A model generated the notes under the pieces. That model had not been told where the DNA came from. It saw only the letters and a list, made by a program, of their open reading frames with translations, and ran no database searches. 64,000 nucleotides of DNA, from positions 6,584,858 to 6,648,857 of the forward strand of contig CM039512.1 in NCBI GenBank assembly GCA_022432975.1, read 5' to 3'. Below, in pieces: positions 11,721 to 23,508 of the stretch (position 1 is its first letter; each line of letters opens with the position of its first letter). A program made the position numbers and the translations under genes. Origin of the DNA: Begonia masoniana (Eukaryota > Streptophyta > Magnoliopsida > Cucurbitales > Begoniaceae).

Positions 11721-13435
11721 AACGTTTCCTTTTTCCTGGTTCTTACCAGATTTTTGCGAGAAACAAAGAGCCATAAGGTGATTGAAGCTTTGATTAATCC
11801 GTAAATGAAGACAAAAGCAGATGGATTGTCCTTTGGAGAGAGATACCAGATACCATATTGAATTTGTCGATGAATTTATCGAATTCTCGAGTTAAGCTAA
11901 AAAAGCTACAACACTAATGAAGAAGAAATTGCCAAAATCTTGAATCACACAACAAACAGCAACAAGGAGACAAAGGCCTACAAGAGTTCCTCTTTTGGAA
12001 TTATCAATAATAGATTCCAAAATTCATTCCTCTCAATCCTGCATTTCAAATCATAGAAGCATTAAAGGAGTGATTTTAGCTTATAAAGATGCTTCGTTTT
12101 TCAGATAATCACACAAGAGGAAGCCCGGAAAACAGAGAGAAAAACCCCGGAATCAGATTGAGAAAGAACGTGGGAGAGGAAGGCGTCTGTTTAACAGAGG
12201 ACTTCGGCGGCAGTAACGGCGATCATGGCGAGTTAATAAAAAATTGCTGCCATTTTATAGGCTTTTACACAGAATAAATTGTTAAAAAAGTGGGCAAATA
12301 CGTGCAAACTGACTCCTTAATAAGGGGAACATGCTCCAATTTTTCTGAAGCTACAAAGAACCAATATCAACAAACTTGTACCGAGTCAAAACCAACAAGA
12401 AGACGATTGGAGGGAAATGACAGATCAAAATGGATTTGTTTGCATGAAAGTAACGGACAATGCCCGTCTTCTGCTTGCTGTAAAACAACGGCAACATGAA
12501 ATGACGATTCCGACTTCGTCGAGAGGTCAGGGCCGGGTTGTCGGCAGCGGAGCAGCCAACGAGGAGAAGATACTAATTCCGGGTTGCCGGATTTCAATTT
12601 AATATTATAATTAGATATGACAATACCCGGTTATTAAAATTCAAGACCGCGATCTCGTTTCTATAAAAGAGACGTTATATTGCAGACGACGGTGCAGTTT
12701 CATTGTATTTTGGACTGTTAGAATTCAGAGGTGGATGTAAAGTCATTACGTAGTCAACAAGGTGGTAGAAGATCAAAGGCTTCATCCCATTTGTTAGATC
12801 GGAGTTGCGATCCTCGTGATTACTAGAAAATCAAACTACAGTTAAAGAGGTCCTCCGTCAATGGCGGATCTGGATAAGCCATCATCGTCTCGGAGAAACC
12901 TTATCAACACTAGAGAAGGGGTATTGGTCGAAAATCAAACATTGTATGTCCTTCGCTATTTCGATAACTGGGTTTTCGTCTTAGGTTTTATTAGAATCTC
13001 CCATATTGTTGGACGAAGAGACGAAAGGGGCTGTTTCCATCGATTGCCTCGTTGTTTTTGCCTTATTCGTTTTTACCAAACAAATGACTCGAAAACAACA
13101 AGAATCCAATCCATTGCTCCAGCAAAGTTGCAGCATTTTTTTTTCAAGAGGATTAAACAATATACATAATCGCAAAACATTATCATCGTACCAAACAAAC
13201 TAAACAAAGATCATATCTAAACCCACATCGTGAATTAGGAAAAAGGGCATTTCCAAATTTACAGCAACAGCACAATCCAAGTTCAACTGGGTTAGTGTGG
13301 TATAGCATCATGAGCAATCAGCCTTATGGTTTTCTCAGCAGATTGACTGCTCATGATGTTATATCGTTCTTCTCTACAGCTCTCTTCATGTGCTGCTCAT
13401 CCAACCAAATTGGAAAAAACCCTAATAATAAATTC
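11721..13435. other. Intergenic between NPF 5' end and bHLH 3' end
   Basis: It contains the NPF upstream region and the bHLH 3' flank. Several overlapping short frames occur (for example 12861-13169 plus), but none shows a recognisable domain, splice continuity or codon regularity. No repeat family was recognised. Confidence 0.35.
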
Positions 13436-14182
13436 TTATCGAAATCCTCCATTAAAAGCAGGAGCCCAATAATCCGCTCCATTGTCGCTTACAACTCGCA
13501 CTGTGCATGAAACAGGCACTAGACACAGCCCTTTGCTTCTCAGATCCTTTGGCTCTTCATCAGAATCCTATTTAAGTTTTCAGGAAATAGTTTTTCAAAG
13601 CAATTTCATGGAAATGCGCATCAAAACTGTTTGGTTATCTAGATTATTACCTGCCCAGAAATTATCTTCCTTTTCATGCAGTTTTCATTCACCAGCTGGT
13701 AGAAAAAAACAAAAGAAACAGTTAATTAAAAAAGATCAAACATAATTCAAGATCATCATATAAAAGTTTTCTGCGAGTAGAAATCTAAGTCATTGATTCA
13801 AAGTTAATCAACGAAAACTGGTTTGATCTAAACCAGTAAAGCCCCTACGACTGTTATGCTACCTTTAAAGAAGATAAAGCTGGTGGTTTTGTCTTCAATA
13901 GTCGTCTCGCTGTTCTAGTTTATTTAAACCAGCATTATAATTCTTTAAGCCTAAATTATTTTAATTGATGTTTTATCTTGTTTTTAATAAAGATGTGTCA
14001 GGATAAGTTGGTTGATAAGATTGATAAAGAATATTAATATTTTAATTTCAGAAATTTTATCTATGGAAAATTAGCCTACCTGACCGGGATCTTCAGGAAA
14101 TATACAACTCTCTCCATGAACCTAAGAAATACATTACTACCATTTTTGTTTATGAATCTCAAATAATTTAAGCATAATGCAC

Positions 14183-14231
<49 letters not shown>

Positions 14232-16320
14232 GTAGAGTTATATAGGTGACGACTTACAGAATGTTGCTGTCTTAGATTTGCTGAGGCACTGTTTAGGTAA
14301 GGTAAACTGAGGGCCTAAGAAGAGAATAATGAGAGAGAAAGTCAGAGAATATGTAGAGAGAGAAAGAGGGTGTGAGAGCCACAGCTTTGTATGGTTGTTG
14401 AATACAGAAATAAAGGAAGAAGAAACATCACCTCAACTTGACTTTGAAGGAATCTGATGTAGCCTATAGCCTCTAACAACACAGAGGCAGTGTCAGTCTG
14501 CAAATTAAAGAGAAACAATCCCTCATTCACTTTATTTTTATTATTTAATTACTTTTCTACACTTATAGAAATATTCTGTCAACAAATAATAATACGAGTT
14601 TACCAAATTGGAAGATCTTGAATGTAAATTAAGCTGTTTCTGACTATTCAAAGTATTTAACAAAAAACAGTTTTTCAAAGTCGAAATATGCTCCCCCTTA
14701 CCTTCCCAAATGGAGAGACTAGCTGATGAAGCGTTGAAACTCTATCGCCTAGTTTTTCCTTCCTCACCTGTTTTAGATTATTTAAATTATTCAGAAAATA
14801 ATAAAAAAGTAACGACTATCTTTTAGATTATTCTTCATTTTCTTACAGGAAAAGGAGAGACGGAGAATGATGAGAAGAGGAATAACAATGAGTGGAAGAT
14901 GGACAACAAAGAAAGACAACATAAACAAACACAATCATTTTGTTTGTGTATTTTTTAGTCATTGTGAGCATGTGGATGAGAGAGAGAGAGAGAGGGAATG
15001 GGACTGTTGGGTTTCCTTTCCCATCATCTTCTTAATTGTAATGAGGATTTTACCTTGAAAGTAGTCTGGCTCGAAGAGGGTTGAACCCTAGCTTTCTTTA
15101 TCGCCCCACCAGTTGCAGTGCTATTACACTTCAAAAATGGAAGAAAGAAGGAAAAAAAGAAGTCAATTGCTGGGTTTAATTATAAAAATTTGTGTGAGTA
15201 TTTATTTCTTTTTTCAAAAATGTTAATTTTTAGAGTTAGGCATTATCAATCAGCTTGTGGAAATGTCGTTAGATCATATAATTAAAATGGCATAAAGTAA
15301 CAAAGTACTAGAGATAACCAAAAAAAGAAGAAAACTCACTGTAATGGAACTACAGTCATAAGAGTTTCCTCGAACAAAAGGAATTGGAATCCATTAAAAT
15401 CAAGATGATTAAACGTAATATTTTCAGTAAATAGAAAACTGTAGGAAAAATGGAAGAACTTCATTTAAAAAAACGAAGATTTTAATCTTTTTTCTGACCT
15501 CAGATGACCGATCTGGAGGTGGGTGCCTTCCGTCTGTTTTGTTTTTTGAAAAATCAAGTACGTTGCTGCTGAAACTGCTAACACAGGATTGTGGGGAAGA
15601 CGCAGGTACCATTAATGGCCACGCTTGTTTTGCTGTATCAAAATCTTCAACTCCATGGCCATGCATATAGCTGCTGGCTGAGTTTTCTTGCTTTATATCA
15701 ACAGGAGCTGATTTCTGAATTTGACTGCTGAATAACTGATCTTCCCAGTTCTCTAACTTCTTACCTTGAAATTGGCTAATCACTCCATTTTTTTCATCAC
15801 CGGCCAACCCACCACTGAAAAGGAGAATAATCAGATTATGTTTTTAGTTTTTGTTTCACTAAATTGGTAAGAAATTTAACAGTGAGAGGAAAACAATTAA
15901 AGAGAGAGATAGACAAAGAGAGGCTCCTTTGTAATTTTTTTCTTAGAGAAAGAAAGAAAACACTTAGCAGTAAAGCAAAACACAGTTGAGAAACAGGAGA
16001 TCAGAGATAAACAGTCATGAAATATCATTTCCGAACAAAAATTCTAGTATATGAACTTTGAAAGAGAGAGAGAGAGAGATTTACAAGAGTAGGTGGCTCC
16101 AAGACTCTGGAAACTCATGAACGTCAAGCCAAGAAGGAACTGGAAGTGATGTAGAGGAAGAAGATGGTGGAAACTGGAGAAACAAATTAGGGTTGGACGA
16201 AGATAAAAAGGGAGAAGATTGTTGAGTTGTTGAAGAGCGCAACGCATTCATATTCCACCAATTAGGGTTTCCGGCCATGATCTCCTGTGCAACAGCGCTC
16301 TGAAAAACTCCTCTATTCAT
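13436..16320 (-). CDS. Atypical bHLH transcription factor, bHLH68-like, 9 exons
   Basis: Nuclear transcription factor of the bHLH68/110/112/123/133 group. Exons: 16085-16320, 15499-15814, 15054-15128, 14702-14767, 14432-14497, 14258-14314, 14080-14121, 13651-13695 and 13436-13567. They total 1035 nt (344 aa), all in frame. The start is [20 protein letters not shown] followed by WWN, the family N-terminus. The helix-loop-helix is spread over exons as [40 protein letters not shown] and VEALSLPYL. The basic region ([20 protein letters not shown]) lacks the His-Glu-Arg set needed for E-box contact, as in this whole subgroup. The C-terminus [20 protein letters not shown] plus [10 protein letters not shown] is diagnostic. 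The gene appears intact. GA microsatellites lie in its introns. Confidence 0.93.
14182..14228. repeat. GA microsatellite in bHLH intron
   Basis: An almost pure (ga)n tract of about 46 bp, in the intron between the sixth and seventh exons of the bHLH gene. Confidence 0.9.
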
Positions 16321-17776
16321 TCTTTCCTGGTTCCTTCTTCTTTCTCTCACTTTCCTTTCCTTTCCTTTCCTTTCTCTTCTCCCAAATAGATCTTTGTAGA
16401 AACTCTAAAAGGGTCGTCTTCTCCAAAATAAGTAGGGTAAGCCCAATTCGTATTCTTTAGAGAATTTGAACAGTAAGCATGGAGATTTGAGGACCTTTGT
16501 CTCCGTACTCTCTCTCTTTCTCTCTCTCTTATTTGTGTCTTTACTCTCCTTTTCACTTTCTTCCATGTTTTTCTTTCTTTCCTTCTTTTACTTTGCTTTT
16601 GCTTTTACCTCAAAGCTGGTGTGGAGGTAAAGGCCTAGCAATTTTCCCCATAAATTGAGAAAAAAAAAAAAAAAGTGTGGGTTTTGATAGACCTACTTTG
16701 AGTGCACACTTTCCCATCATTTTATGGGTAAAATGTTTTCATCTTGCCCAAACTAGAACATTTGTTTGTAAATAAAGAAATCTACATTAAATGAACTACC
16801 AAATTATACATCACTCAACCAAATATTTGGATGATCAATTTTCGTTGATTGAGTCGGTAAATTGGAGGAGATTTATAGGTTTTTGCTTACTAATATTGTT
16901 TTTTGTTCGGGATCTATTTATTTATTTATTTATTTTTAAGTATTGTTTTGTAGCGATATATTTGATTAGGAAGTTAACGTCGACAAGAATTTGAAGTAGG
17001 TAAAATTAACCAAATTGGATTGGTGCGACAAAGTCCTGATGTTTCATTCAAGAAAAGTTAGAATCCAAGGGTTATCCTTTTCCACTTAACAAAAAAAAAA
17101 AAAAGAAAAAGAAGCCACTTTTAAGGCCTCGTAAAGTTAATTGAAAGACATAATGACACAATTAAATATCCCACGCGTTAACGTTAAATTAAAGGAAAAT
17201 GATTAAGTTTAGAAGTACTTTATAGGAAACAATGTGTTTTTTAATTAAAATTAATTAGTCTAATTTTACTAAAAGCTAAATAAAAAGGTTTTTTTGTTAT
17301 CATTTCACAAAGATTGGAGAAGCGTGAACATAATTTATATTTCTAATAGCATCTAATCCATCATAACGCACGCAGACGTATCATTTTAGGGCTAGGGACG
17401 ATGTTTAATATAAATTATGTTGTGACCTGATGAAGATGTACGTCTTAATTAATTTGTGGATATAATGTATCGAATTTGACTCATTAAAACTTTTGTTGTC
17501 TCCCACTCAAACACCTTAGGCCAGGAGATCCGATTTCCTTCAAATCAAATGATCCCTCTTGGTATTTTCTTTTATGGTCTCCTTCATGGTCGTGACACTT
17601 ATTCTGTCTACCAAAGATCAATAATACTGGTGCAGTCCAATACTATGTCATAATGAGTATTTGAACCAGCGTAGCATGAGAGTAGTTTACCGTGGTATTA
17701 GTAAGTTAAAAGTAGTAAGGAGTCTCGGGTATTTAAGATGTCATGATGGATATTACGCATACACACTCAAGGTCAT
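16321..17776. other. bHLH promoter and AT-rich intergenic DNA
   Basis: Immediately upstream of the bHLH start there are pyrimidine-rich tracts (tttcctttcctttcc at about 16350 and tctctctttctctctctctt near 16510). A ttta tetranucleotide run lies at 16917-16935. The rest is AT-rich with no ORF or repeat that I recognise. Confidence 0.4.
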
Positions 17777-18194
17777 TAGGGGTGGAACCTAGTTCAGTTA
17801 GGTTGAAATTTTTGAAAAAAAGATTTTAGAATTGAACTAAAATTTTTTATTCGGTTCTCGATTCCAGATAAGGAAAACTAGGTAAAGATTAACCGAACCA
17901 GAACTTAACCTAAACCCTAGTTTCAAGTTTTATTTTCGATTCTCCATTTATAGACTTCTAATTATGAGTTCTCTTATCTCTATTCCTTGTGTCTGCATCC
18001 TCGAATCAGACTTTACTTTCTAATTCAGAGTCTTAATCCAAAGCTTCAATCTTTGTCTCGTGTTTGAGTAGTCTAAGTGTGACGACCCGACAGGGGCTTG
18101 GGCGCAATCCCACATCGCTTGGAGGGAAGATGAAAATGAAACATATGTAAAGGATGTTTCTCCTTGAAAGTAAGATGCGTTTTGTAGCACAATT

Positions 18195-18280
18195 GCACTG
18201 GATCCCATTAGAACTCTAAAGTTAAGAGTGCTCGGGCGAAAGCAGTACCAAGTTGGGTAACCACTTGGGAAATCCTCGTT
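18195..18280 (+). promoter_or_regulatory. 5S rRNA-derived Pol III promoter block, Cassandra LTR1
   Basis: ggatcccattagaactct, then agttaagagtgctcgggcga and gttgggtaaccacttgggaa parallel the plant 5S rRNA middle and 3' part (GGATCCCATCAGAACTCC, AGTTAAGCGTGCTTGGGCGA, ATGGGTGACCTCCTGGGAAG). They include the internal A-box and C-box regions used by TFIIIA. The 5' third of 5S is not well conserved, so this is not a functional 5S gene. Confidence 0.85.
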
Positions 18281-18569
18281 GAAAACAAATCCGTGAGTAC
18301 GATTGCGGGACAAACCTCGGGGATCTAAACCCGAGTATAGGCAAATCTCGGATCGTTACAAAGCGAACAATATCTTACTGGGAAAAATAGGTCGCTACAA
18401 ATGGTATCAGAGGCTGTACCCAACCAGAAATGTGGCCAACAATGACGTTGGGCCCCTGAAAGAGGTAGTGATTGTGACGACTCTAGAGGGAGTTGGGCGC
18501 AATCTCACATCGCTTGGGGGGGAGATGAAAATGAAACATATGTAAAGGATGTCTCCCCTAGAAAGTAAG

Positions 18570-18657
18570 ACACACCGGATCCCATAAGAACTCCGAAGTT
18601 AAGAGTGCTCCGGCGAGAGCAGTATCAAGTTGGGTGGCCACTTGAGAAGTCATCGTT
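18570..18657 (+). promoter_or_regulatory. 5S rRNA-derived block, Cassandra LTR2
   Basis: Second copy of the 5S-like block: ggatcccataagaactccga, agttaagagtgctccggcga and gttgggtggccacttgagaa. The two LTR copies differ at several positions, so the insertion is not very recent. Confidence 0.85.
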
Positions 18658-19105
18658 GAAAACAAATCCGTGAGTACGATTGCAGGACAAACCTCGAGGA
18701 TCTAACCCCGAGTATAGACAAATCTCGGAGCCAAGTATAGGCAAATCCTGAATCGTTACAAAGCGGACAATATCTTACTTGAAAAAAATGGGTCGTTATA
18801 CTAAGAGCTAGGTAAGAGAAATTCTCAGTTTGGATTTGAGTTGAATTTCTTAAATTAGTTTAGAATCTGCTTTGTCAAGCCAAAAATCATATCCTAATCG
18901 AGCCCAAACCAAGTGAAAATTGAGTTCACGGGCCGAAAACTAAAAAATAAAAACCAAACTGAACCTAAGATCAAGGTTTGATTTTTGTTCGTTTTTCCAT
19001 TGAATAGATTCGGTTTCAGTTCTCCCCTTCTAAAACCAAACTGAGTCGGTTAGGTTCTAATTCAGCTTCAAATCGAAACAAACTAATTCCACCCTTAAGG
19101 GGTCA

Positions 19106-20781
19106 TCATCAAACTAGGTCATGCCGACCTGATCTGCCAAATTGTTACCCATAGTCAACACCACCCACTTCTTTACATGTGGTCGCGACATTGATTCTAT
19201 ACTCACAGCCGACCTACCTGTACAAAACAGATCCAGGCCTGGTCTAATGTTGTGTTAAATCTAAAATAAACCTTAAAAAAATTATTGACATTGGCTTGAA
19301 CCGGGCAATACCATACTGCGAGCCATCGGATGACTTGACGACACAAGTATTTGCCTACAATGAAACGAGATTTTCAAGTCTAAAAGATAAGAAAAAAGAT
19401 TATCTTATCCCCTATCTTTTCTTTCATTTTTATTTAAGCAAAAATTAATCTATTGTTTACTCTAAGGTAAAGTAGAGTTTTCACGATTCGACCCTCTACA
19501 GTGTAACTTGTCGAGAGAGAAAGAAGTCACTATTAGAACAAATTGGGAACTAGAGAAGCCAATATTTTGAATAGTTGCAAATTTAAGATGTAACATCTTG
19601 ATAAACTTACTGTTTGGATAATATATTATTACGGTTTCTACAATGACTTTTAGTAAAAGCCAGAAAGGGAGTAAGTTAAACACAGATTAATAAAAGCAAC
19701 ACCTTAAAGTAAACGAAATTAAAGGATAAAAGAGGACCAAATAGGCCACACTTTTCGAGAGGTCAAATTCTAGGGTTTTGAGATTCTCAGCCTCAGCCTC
19801 AGCATCAGGTCTTCAAGCGAATGATTACAATTTCCAAGAACTATTTCTCCGTCTTTCTGCTTCGTTTTTATTAGTTTTTGCAGTGAGAACTCCCATGCGT
19901 GATAAAGAACACTGCATTTTACACGTATAAATTTATTACATCCTTCCATCACAGAAAGACAAACTTCGAAAAAGCCAAGAAAAAACCAAATCCTGGAGAA
20001 ATAACTGCTTTTTTTTTTGTTACTTTAATAATTCCAAAACAATGAAAACTTAGTGGAAGGAGCAAGCTTTAAAACTCCTAATCACACTGTTTTGTTTTTG
20101 AGTGTATTAAATTGGATTATTATTAAGTTTCTTTCATACCCAAAAGCTAAACTTTTTAAGTCTCCATTAATTTAATTATTTATTTTTCTTCATATGCGTT
20201 GAAACCGTGGTTATTATATGATTAATTGTTGATGTTGGACGGGAGATTTGTAGTTTCTGACATTGAAATTAATACTATTGTTGGTATTTTAGCGAATCAC
20301 CCAGCCCTTGAATAATTTATATATGTTTTTGTTTTAATAAATTCAGGATGGGATGAAATTAAGTAAATTAATGAAGGAATTTTCCTAGAAACATTCATCG
20401 TTTAAGAGAATAATAATAATAATAATGATAAAGTAAAATATTCTGTAGACAAATATTCTTTCAGACCGGATTTTGATGTCACAAACAAACAAATAAACCC
20501 TTGAATCTCGAACTGCAGGATGAGGTATGAGGCAGTGAGAAGTGAATTTCAGAACAGAAGATGAACCCCTAGTTTTGGTGGAGAGATTTAGGGCAAAGAG
20601 TTTTGAGCATGGGCATCACCATGTCATGTCTCTCCATAAATCTTTGTAGGGGACGCCTTGTCTTTTTGTAGCACACCCACTATTTTCTGCCTCTCTCTCT
20701 CTCTCTTGTCTCTTGCGGTAAGACAAACTAGGCAAAGAATCCAAACATCTCTCTCTTGTCCATATATCCTCTCCCTTCATA

Positions 20782-20834
<53 letters not shown>

Positions 20835-21615
20835 AAATTTCCTTTTTTCTTCCAATGGTTGAAGTTTGATAAAAAGAAAGTTAAAATTAAAAATGAAAAC
20901 AAAAGTAATTAAATCCAAAAGTTATTTTAAAATATATAATTTTATTTGAATATTTCCAAGAAAATAATGTCGTACGTGGAGACAAAATCTCACCCCACGT
21001 GAATAAATGGAGCATGTTTTGTTAAAAAAAAAAAAAAATAGTATGATTTCCCATTAAAAAATTGGTAATAAAAAACATAATTTTGTGAAGTTCGACGTGT
21101 CGTTTACTTAAACATCGAATATGAGAAGGATAAAAGAATGTTTGTTTTTGTTTTTATAATATTGTACATGCTCCCATCATTGGATTCCTCCTCATCACTT
21201 CCTCACATGCTTTTTAGAATTCCCTTCAAATTTTCCAAATCATTCCTACTTTTACCATCCCTATAATCAATTTTTTAATCCAAAATTTATAGTTTATTCG
21301 CTAAAAACCTTGCTCAATTTATACTCTATGTCGTTTAACCTTGCTCAATTTATTCTCTACGTAGTTTTACCCTATAATTCTACACTCTAATTTTATCTTG
21401 AAGAGATGGTCATTAATTAATAATTTATCTTGATTGATCAACAATCAATGAGTGACGTTTAATTGTCACCTCATAATGTAAGTTTAGAATAAAGAATTAG
21501 AAGGTAAATATAACATTATTCTTAAGCATAATCATTAAAGCTTAATAACAACACTACATTTGCTTTCTTATTCTACTTTCTAAACATATTTGTTGACATG
21601 ACAAGTAATAATTAG
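19106..21615. other. AT-rich intergenic DNA with a CT microsatellite
   Basis: No gene was recognised. It contains a CT tract at about 20784-20826, flanked by shorter CT/CTTGTC runs from 20690, and a short (aat)n run near 20409. The short frames here are low-complexity (RERERERE or its complement) and are not supported as genes. Confidence 0.4.
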
Positions 21616-22263
21616 TGTAAATAATGTAATTTGGCCTCTACAACTAGGTAAAATGGGTAATTTACACCGTAAACTTGGGTAAGGTGCAATTTGGCCCCTA
21701 CAACTAGGTGAAATAAGCAATTTACACCGTAAACTTGAATAATAGGCAAGAACAACCTTAATGTATTGATAATGGGCAATATGGCCCCTACCATCATATT
21801 TTCCATTAAAAAGTAATATTTTTTCACTTGTTCATTTTTTTTCCCGAAATGCCCCTCACTAGACCGAACCGAACCGGACCGATTTGACTAATTGCACTTT
21901 GGTTTTTTATTTTTTTTTAATTCTATTCATCTGTCTTCTCTTTTCTTAGAAATAGGATTTAAAAAAAATAAATAAATAAAAGTGGAATTAGCTGAACCGG
22001 TCTGGTCTGGTTCGATCCAGTGAGGGGCATTTCGGAAAAAAAAAATGAATAAGTGAAAAAATATTATTTTTTGATAGAAAATTTGACGGTAGGGGTCATA
22101 TTGCCAATTATCAATACATTAAGGTTGTTCTTGCATATTATTCAAGTTTATGGTGTAAATTGCCCATTTCACCTAGTTGTAAGGGCCAAATTGCACTTTA
22201 CCCAAGTTTACGGTGTAAATTGCCTATTTCATCTAGTTGTAGGGGCCAAATTACACTTTACCC
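21616..22263. mobile_element. Foldback element with internally repeated arms
   Basis: The left arm (about 21616-21835) and right arm (about 22025-22263) are inverted copies. Each arm holds two direct units of about 58 bp (core: aatttggcccctacaactag, then tttacaccgtaaacttg). Both arms also contain the ttaatgtattgataa/ttatcaatacattaa block and a gaggggcatttcgg/ccgaaatgcccctc block beside the unpaired centre. No ORF was found. The organisation is that of a foldback or MITE-like element. A clear target duplication was not identified. Confidence 0.7.
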
Positions 22264-22364
22264 TAAATTATAAATAATCAATTTATTACATTAATTGCTC
22301 CAATAATTATTTGTCATCTTAGCAATTATGTTTAGATATTAGAATAATTGAGTAAACGTAACAT

Positions 22365-23015
22365 TATTTATTACAAAATGCACTGTAAATTTGTAAATTT
22401 TCATGATTGAAAAAATAATAATAAACTAAAACACAAATTGATTTTTAATTGTATAACCCTTTCAAATAAATTACTAAAAAAATCAGCTATAAATTTTTTC
22501 ATATAAATAATACCACCCATATATAAATTTTTTCACTTAATTAATATGTTGTAAGCTATAAAAAGTAAGTGTAGGAATATAAAAACATTTAATTAGCAAT
22601 AATTCATTAATTAGAAAAAATGATATAAAGTTGGGAAAAGTATCATTTAGACCTCAACGAATGTGGTCAGTGGCTATTTGGCCCCTAACGATATTTCTTA
22701 CAAATGCACTGTAAATTTGTAAATTTTCTGATTGAAAAAATAATAATAAACTAAAACACAAATTGATTTTTAATTGTATAACCCTTTCAAATAAATTACT
22801 AAAAAAATCAGCTATAAATTTTTTCATATAAATAATACCACCCATATATAAATTTTTTCACTTAATTAATATGTTGTAAGCTATAAAAAGTAAGTGTAGG
22901 AATATAAAAACATTTAATTAGCAATAATTCATTAATTAGAAAAAATGATATAAAGTTGGGAAAAGTATCATTTAGACCTCAACGAATGTGGTCAGTGGCT
23001 ATTTGGCCCCTAACG
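22365..23015. repeat. 325-bp tandem duplication covering the MULE left boundary
   Basis: 22365-22690 and 22691-23015 are near-identical copies, offset 325-326 bp. The unit includes flanking AT-rich host DNA, the 9-bp target site tataaagtt, and the first 58 bp of the MULE terminal repeat. Copy one is therefore a truncated MULE end followed by host DNA. It must have formed after the MULE inserted. Confidence 0.9.
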
Positions 23016-23475
23016 TTTATTTTTTACCCAATCAAACCCTAACGTATAAAACGTTTGCCATTCAAACCCTGTCGATAAAAAGTCCGTTAAAATTGACACG
23101 TGATCTGCACGTGTAATGCTAAAACCCGATAATATCCTCCTTTCATCCTGAAATCACTCAGTAAAAAAGTTTAAAATTGTCTGAAGTAAAAATCCCTAAT
23201 TTTCGTTCATCGCGTTCTTCTCTGTCTCCGGCGTTCTCCTCTGTCTCCGGCCTCGCACAGTCGCTCGGCTTGCTCGCATCGCACAGCTCTCGCTCTCAGA
23301 TCGACTTCTGATTCGCGCTCGCTTCTACTGGTAGGTACGACTTTTTCTGATTCGCGCTTGCACAGGCTTTCGCTCGACTTCTGTGTTTCTTTGATTTCTA
23401 AGAAGGAAAATCTGGCTTTCTAGAATCGCTTTGGTTGTTGAGAAGTTTAGGTTATTACGGGATTTTGTCTGTTTT
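22958..23475 (+). repeat. MULE left terminal inverted repeat
   Basis: Inverted match to 31055-31568 over about 515 bp. It begins gggaaaagtatcatttagac. It includes two copies of the ttctcctctgtctccggc motif (about 23215-23252) that is amplified just inside the element. It also has a splice-donor-like ctactggtaggtacg, mirrored in the right TIR, which suggests that transcripts started in the TIR carry a 5' UTR intron. Confidence 0.9.
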
Positions 23476-23508
23476 CTTGATTTCAATTGTGAATTATCCC
23501 CCATAGTC

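Larger units (their letters stand above)
18078..18800 (+). mobile_element. Cassandra TRIM retrotransposon, complete
   Basis: Two LTRs (18078-18399 and 18473-18800) enclose a 73-bp interior. Each LTR begins tgtgacgac. LTR1 ends gtcgctaca and LTR2 ends gtcgttata. The interior begins two bases after LTR1 with tggtatcagaggctg, the primer-binding site for initiator Met tRNA, and ends with a purine-rich tract (gaaagaggtagtgat) before LTR2. A perfect 5-bp target duplication ctaag lies at 18073-18077 and 18801-18805. Each LTR carries a 5S rRNA-derived block, the hallmark of Cassandra. The element has no ORF and must be mobilised in trans. Confidence 0.95.
17777..19097. mobile_element. Putative non-autonomous DNA element interrupted by Cassandra
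   Basis: The left end reads taggggtggaacc and the right end is the near complement (ttccaccctta), giving imperfect terminal inverted repeats. The interior is rich in AACCGAACC/GGTTCGGTT-type words, seen on both sides of the Cassandra insertion (for example 17890-17960 and 18945-19085). The flanks aaggtcat (17769-17776) and aggggtca (19098-19105) are only partly alike, so the target duplication is uncertain. The ends resemble hAT-type non-autonomous repeats common in plants. Confidence 0.4.

Noticed and set aside
11592..11774. Upstream ATG at 11774 as the NPF start
   Set aside because: The extension encodes [14 protein letters not shown] from a CT microsatellite; METSEQAQTKKGG at 11669 gives the normal family N-terminus.
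12861..13203. Short overlapping plus-strand ORFs starting MADLDKPSSS
   Set aside because: A plausible start context, but the peptide has no recognisable domain and I found no splice continuation; insufficient for a gene.
18195..18657. Two tandem 5S rRNA genes
   Set aside because: The 5S similarity covers only the middle and 3' part, and both copies sit inside the LTRs of a Cassandra element with a primer-binding site and target duplication.
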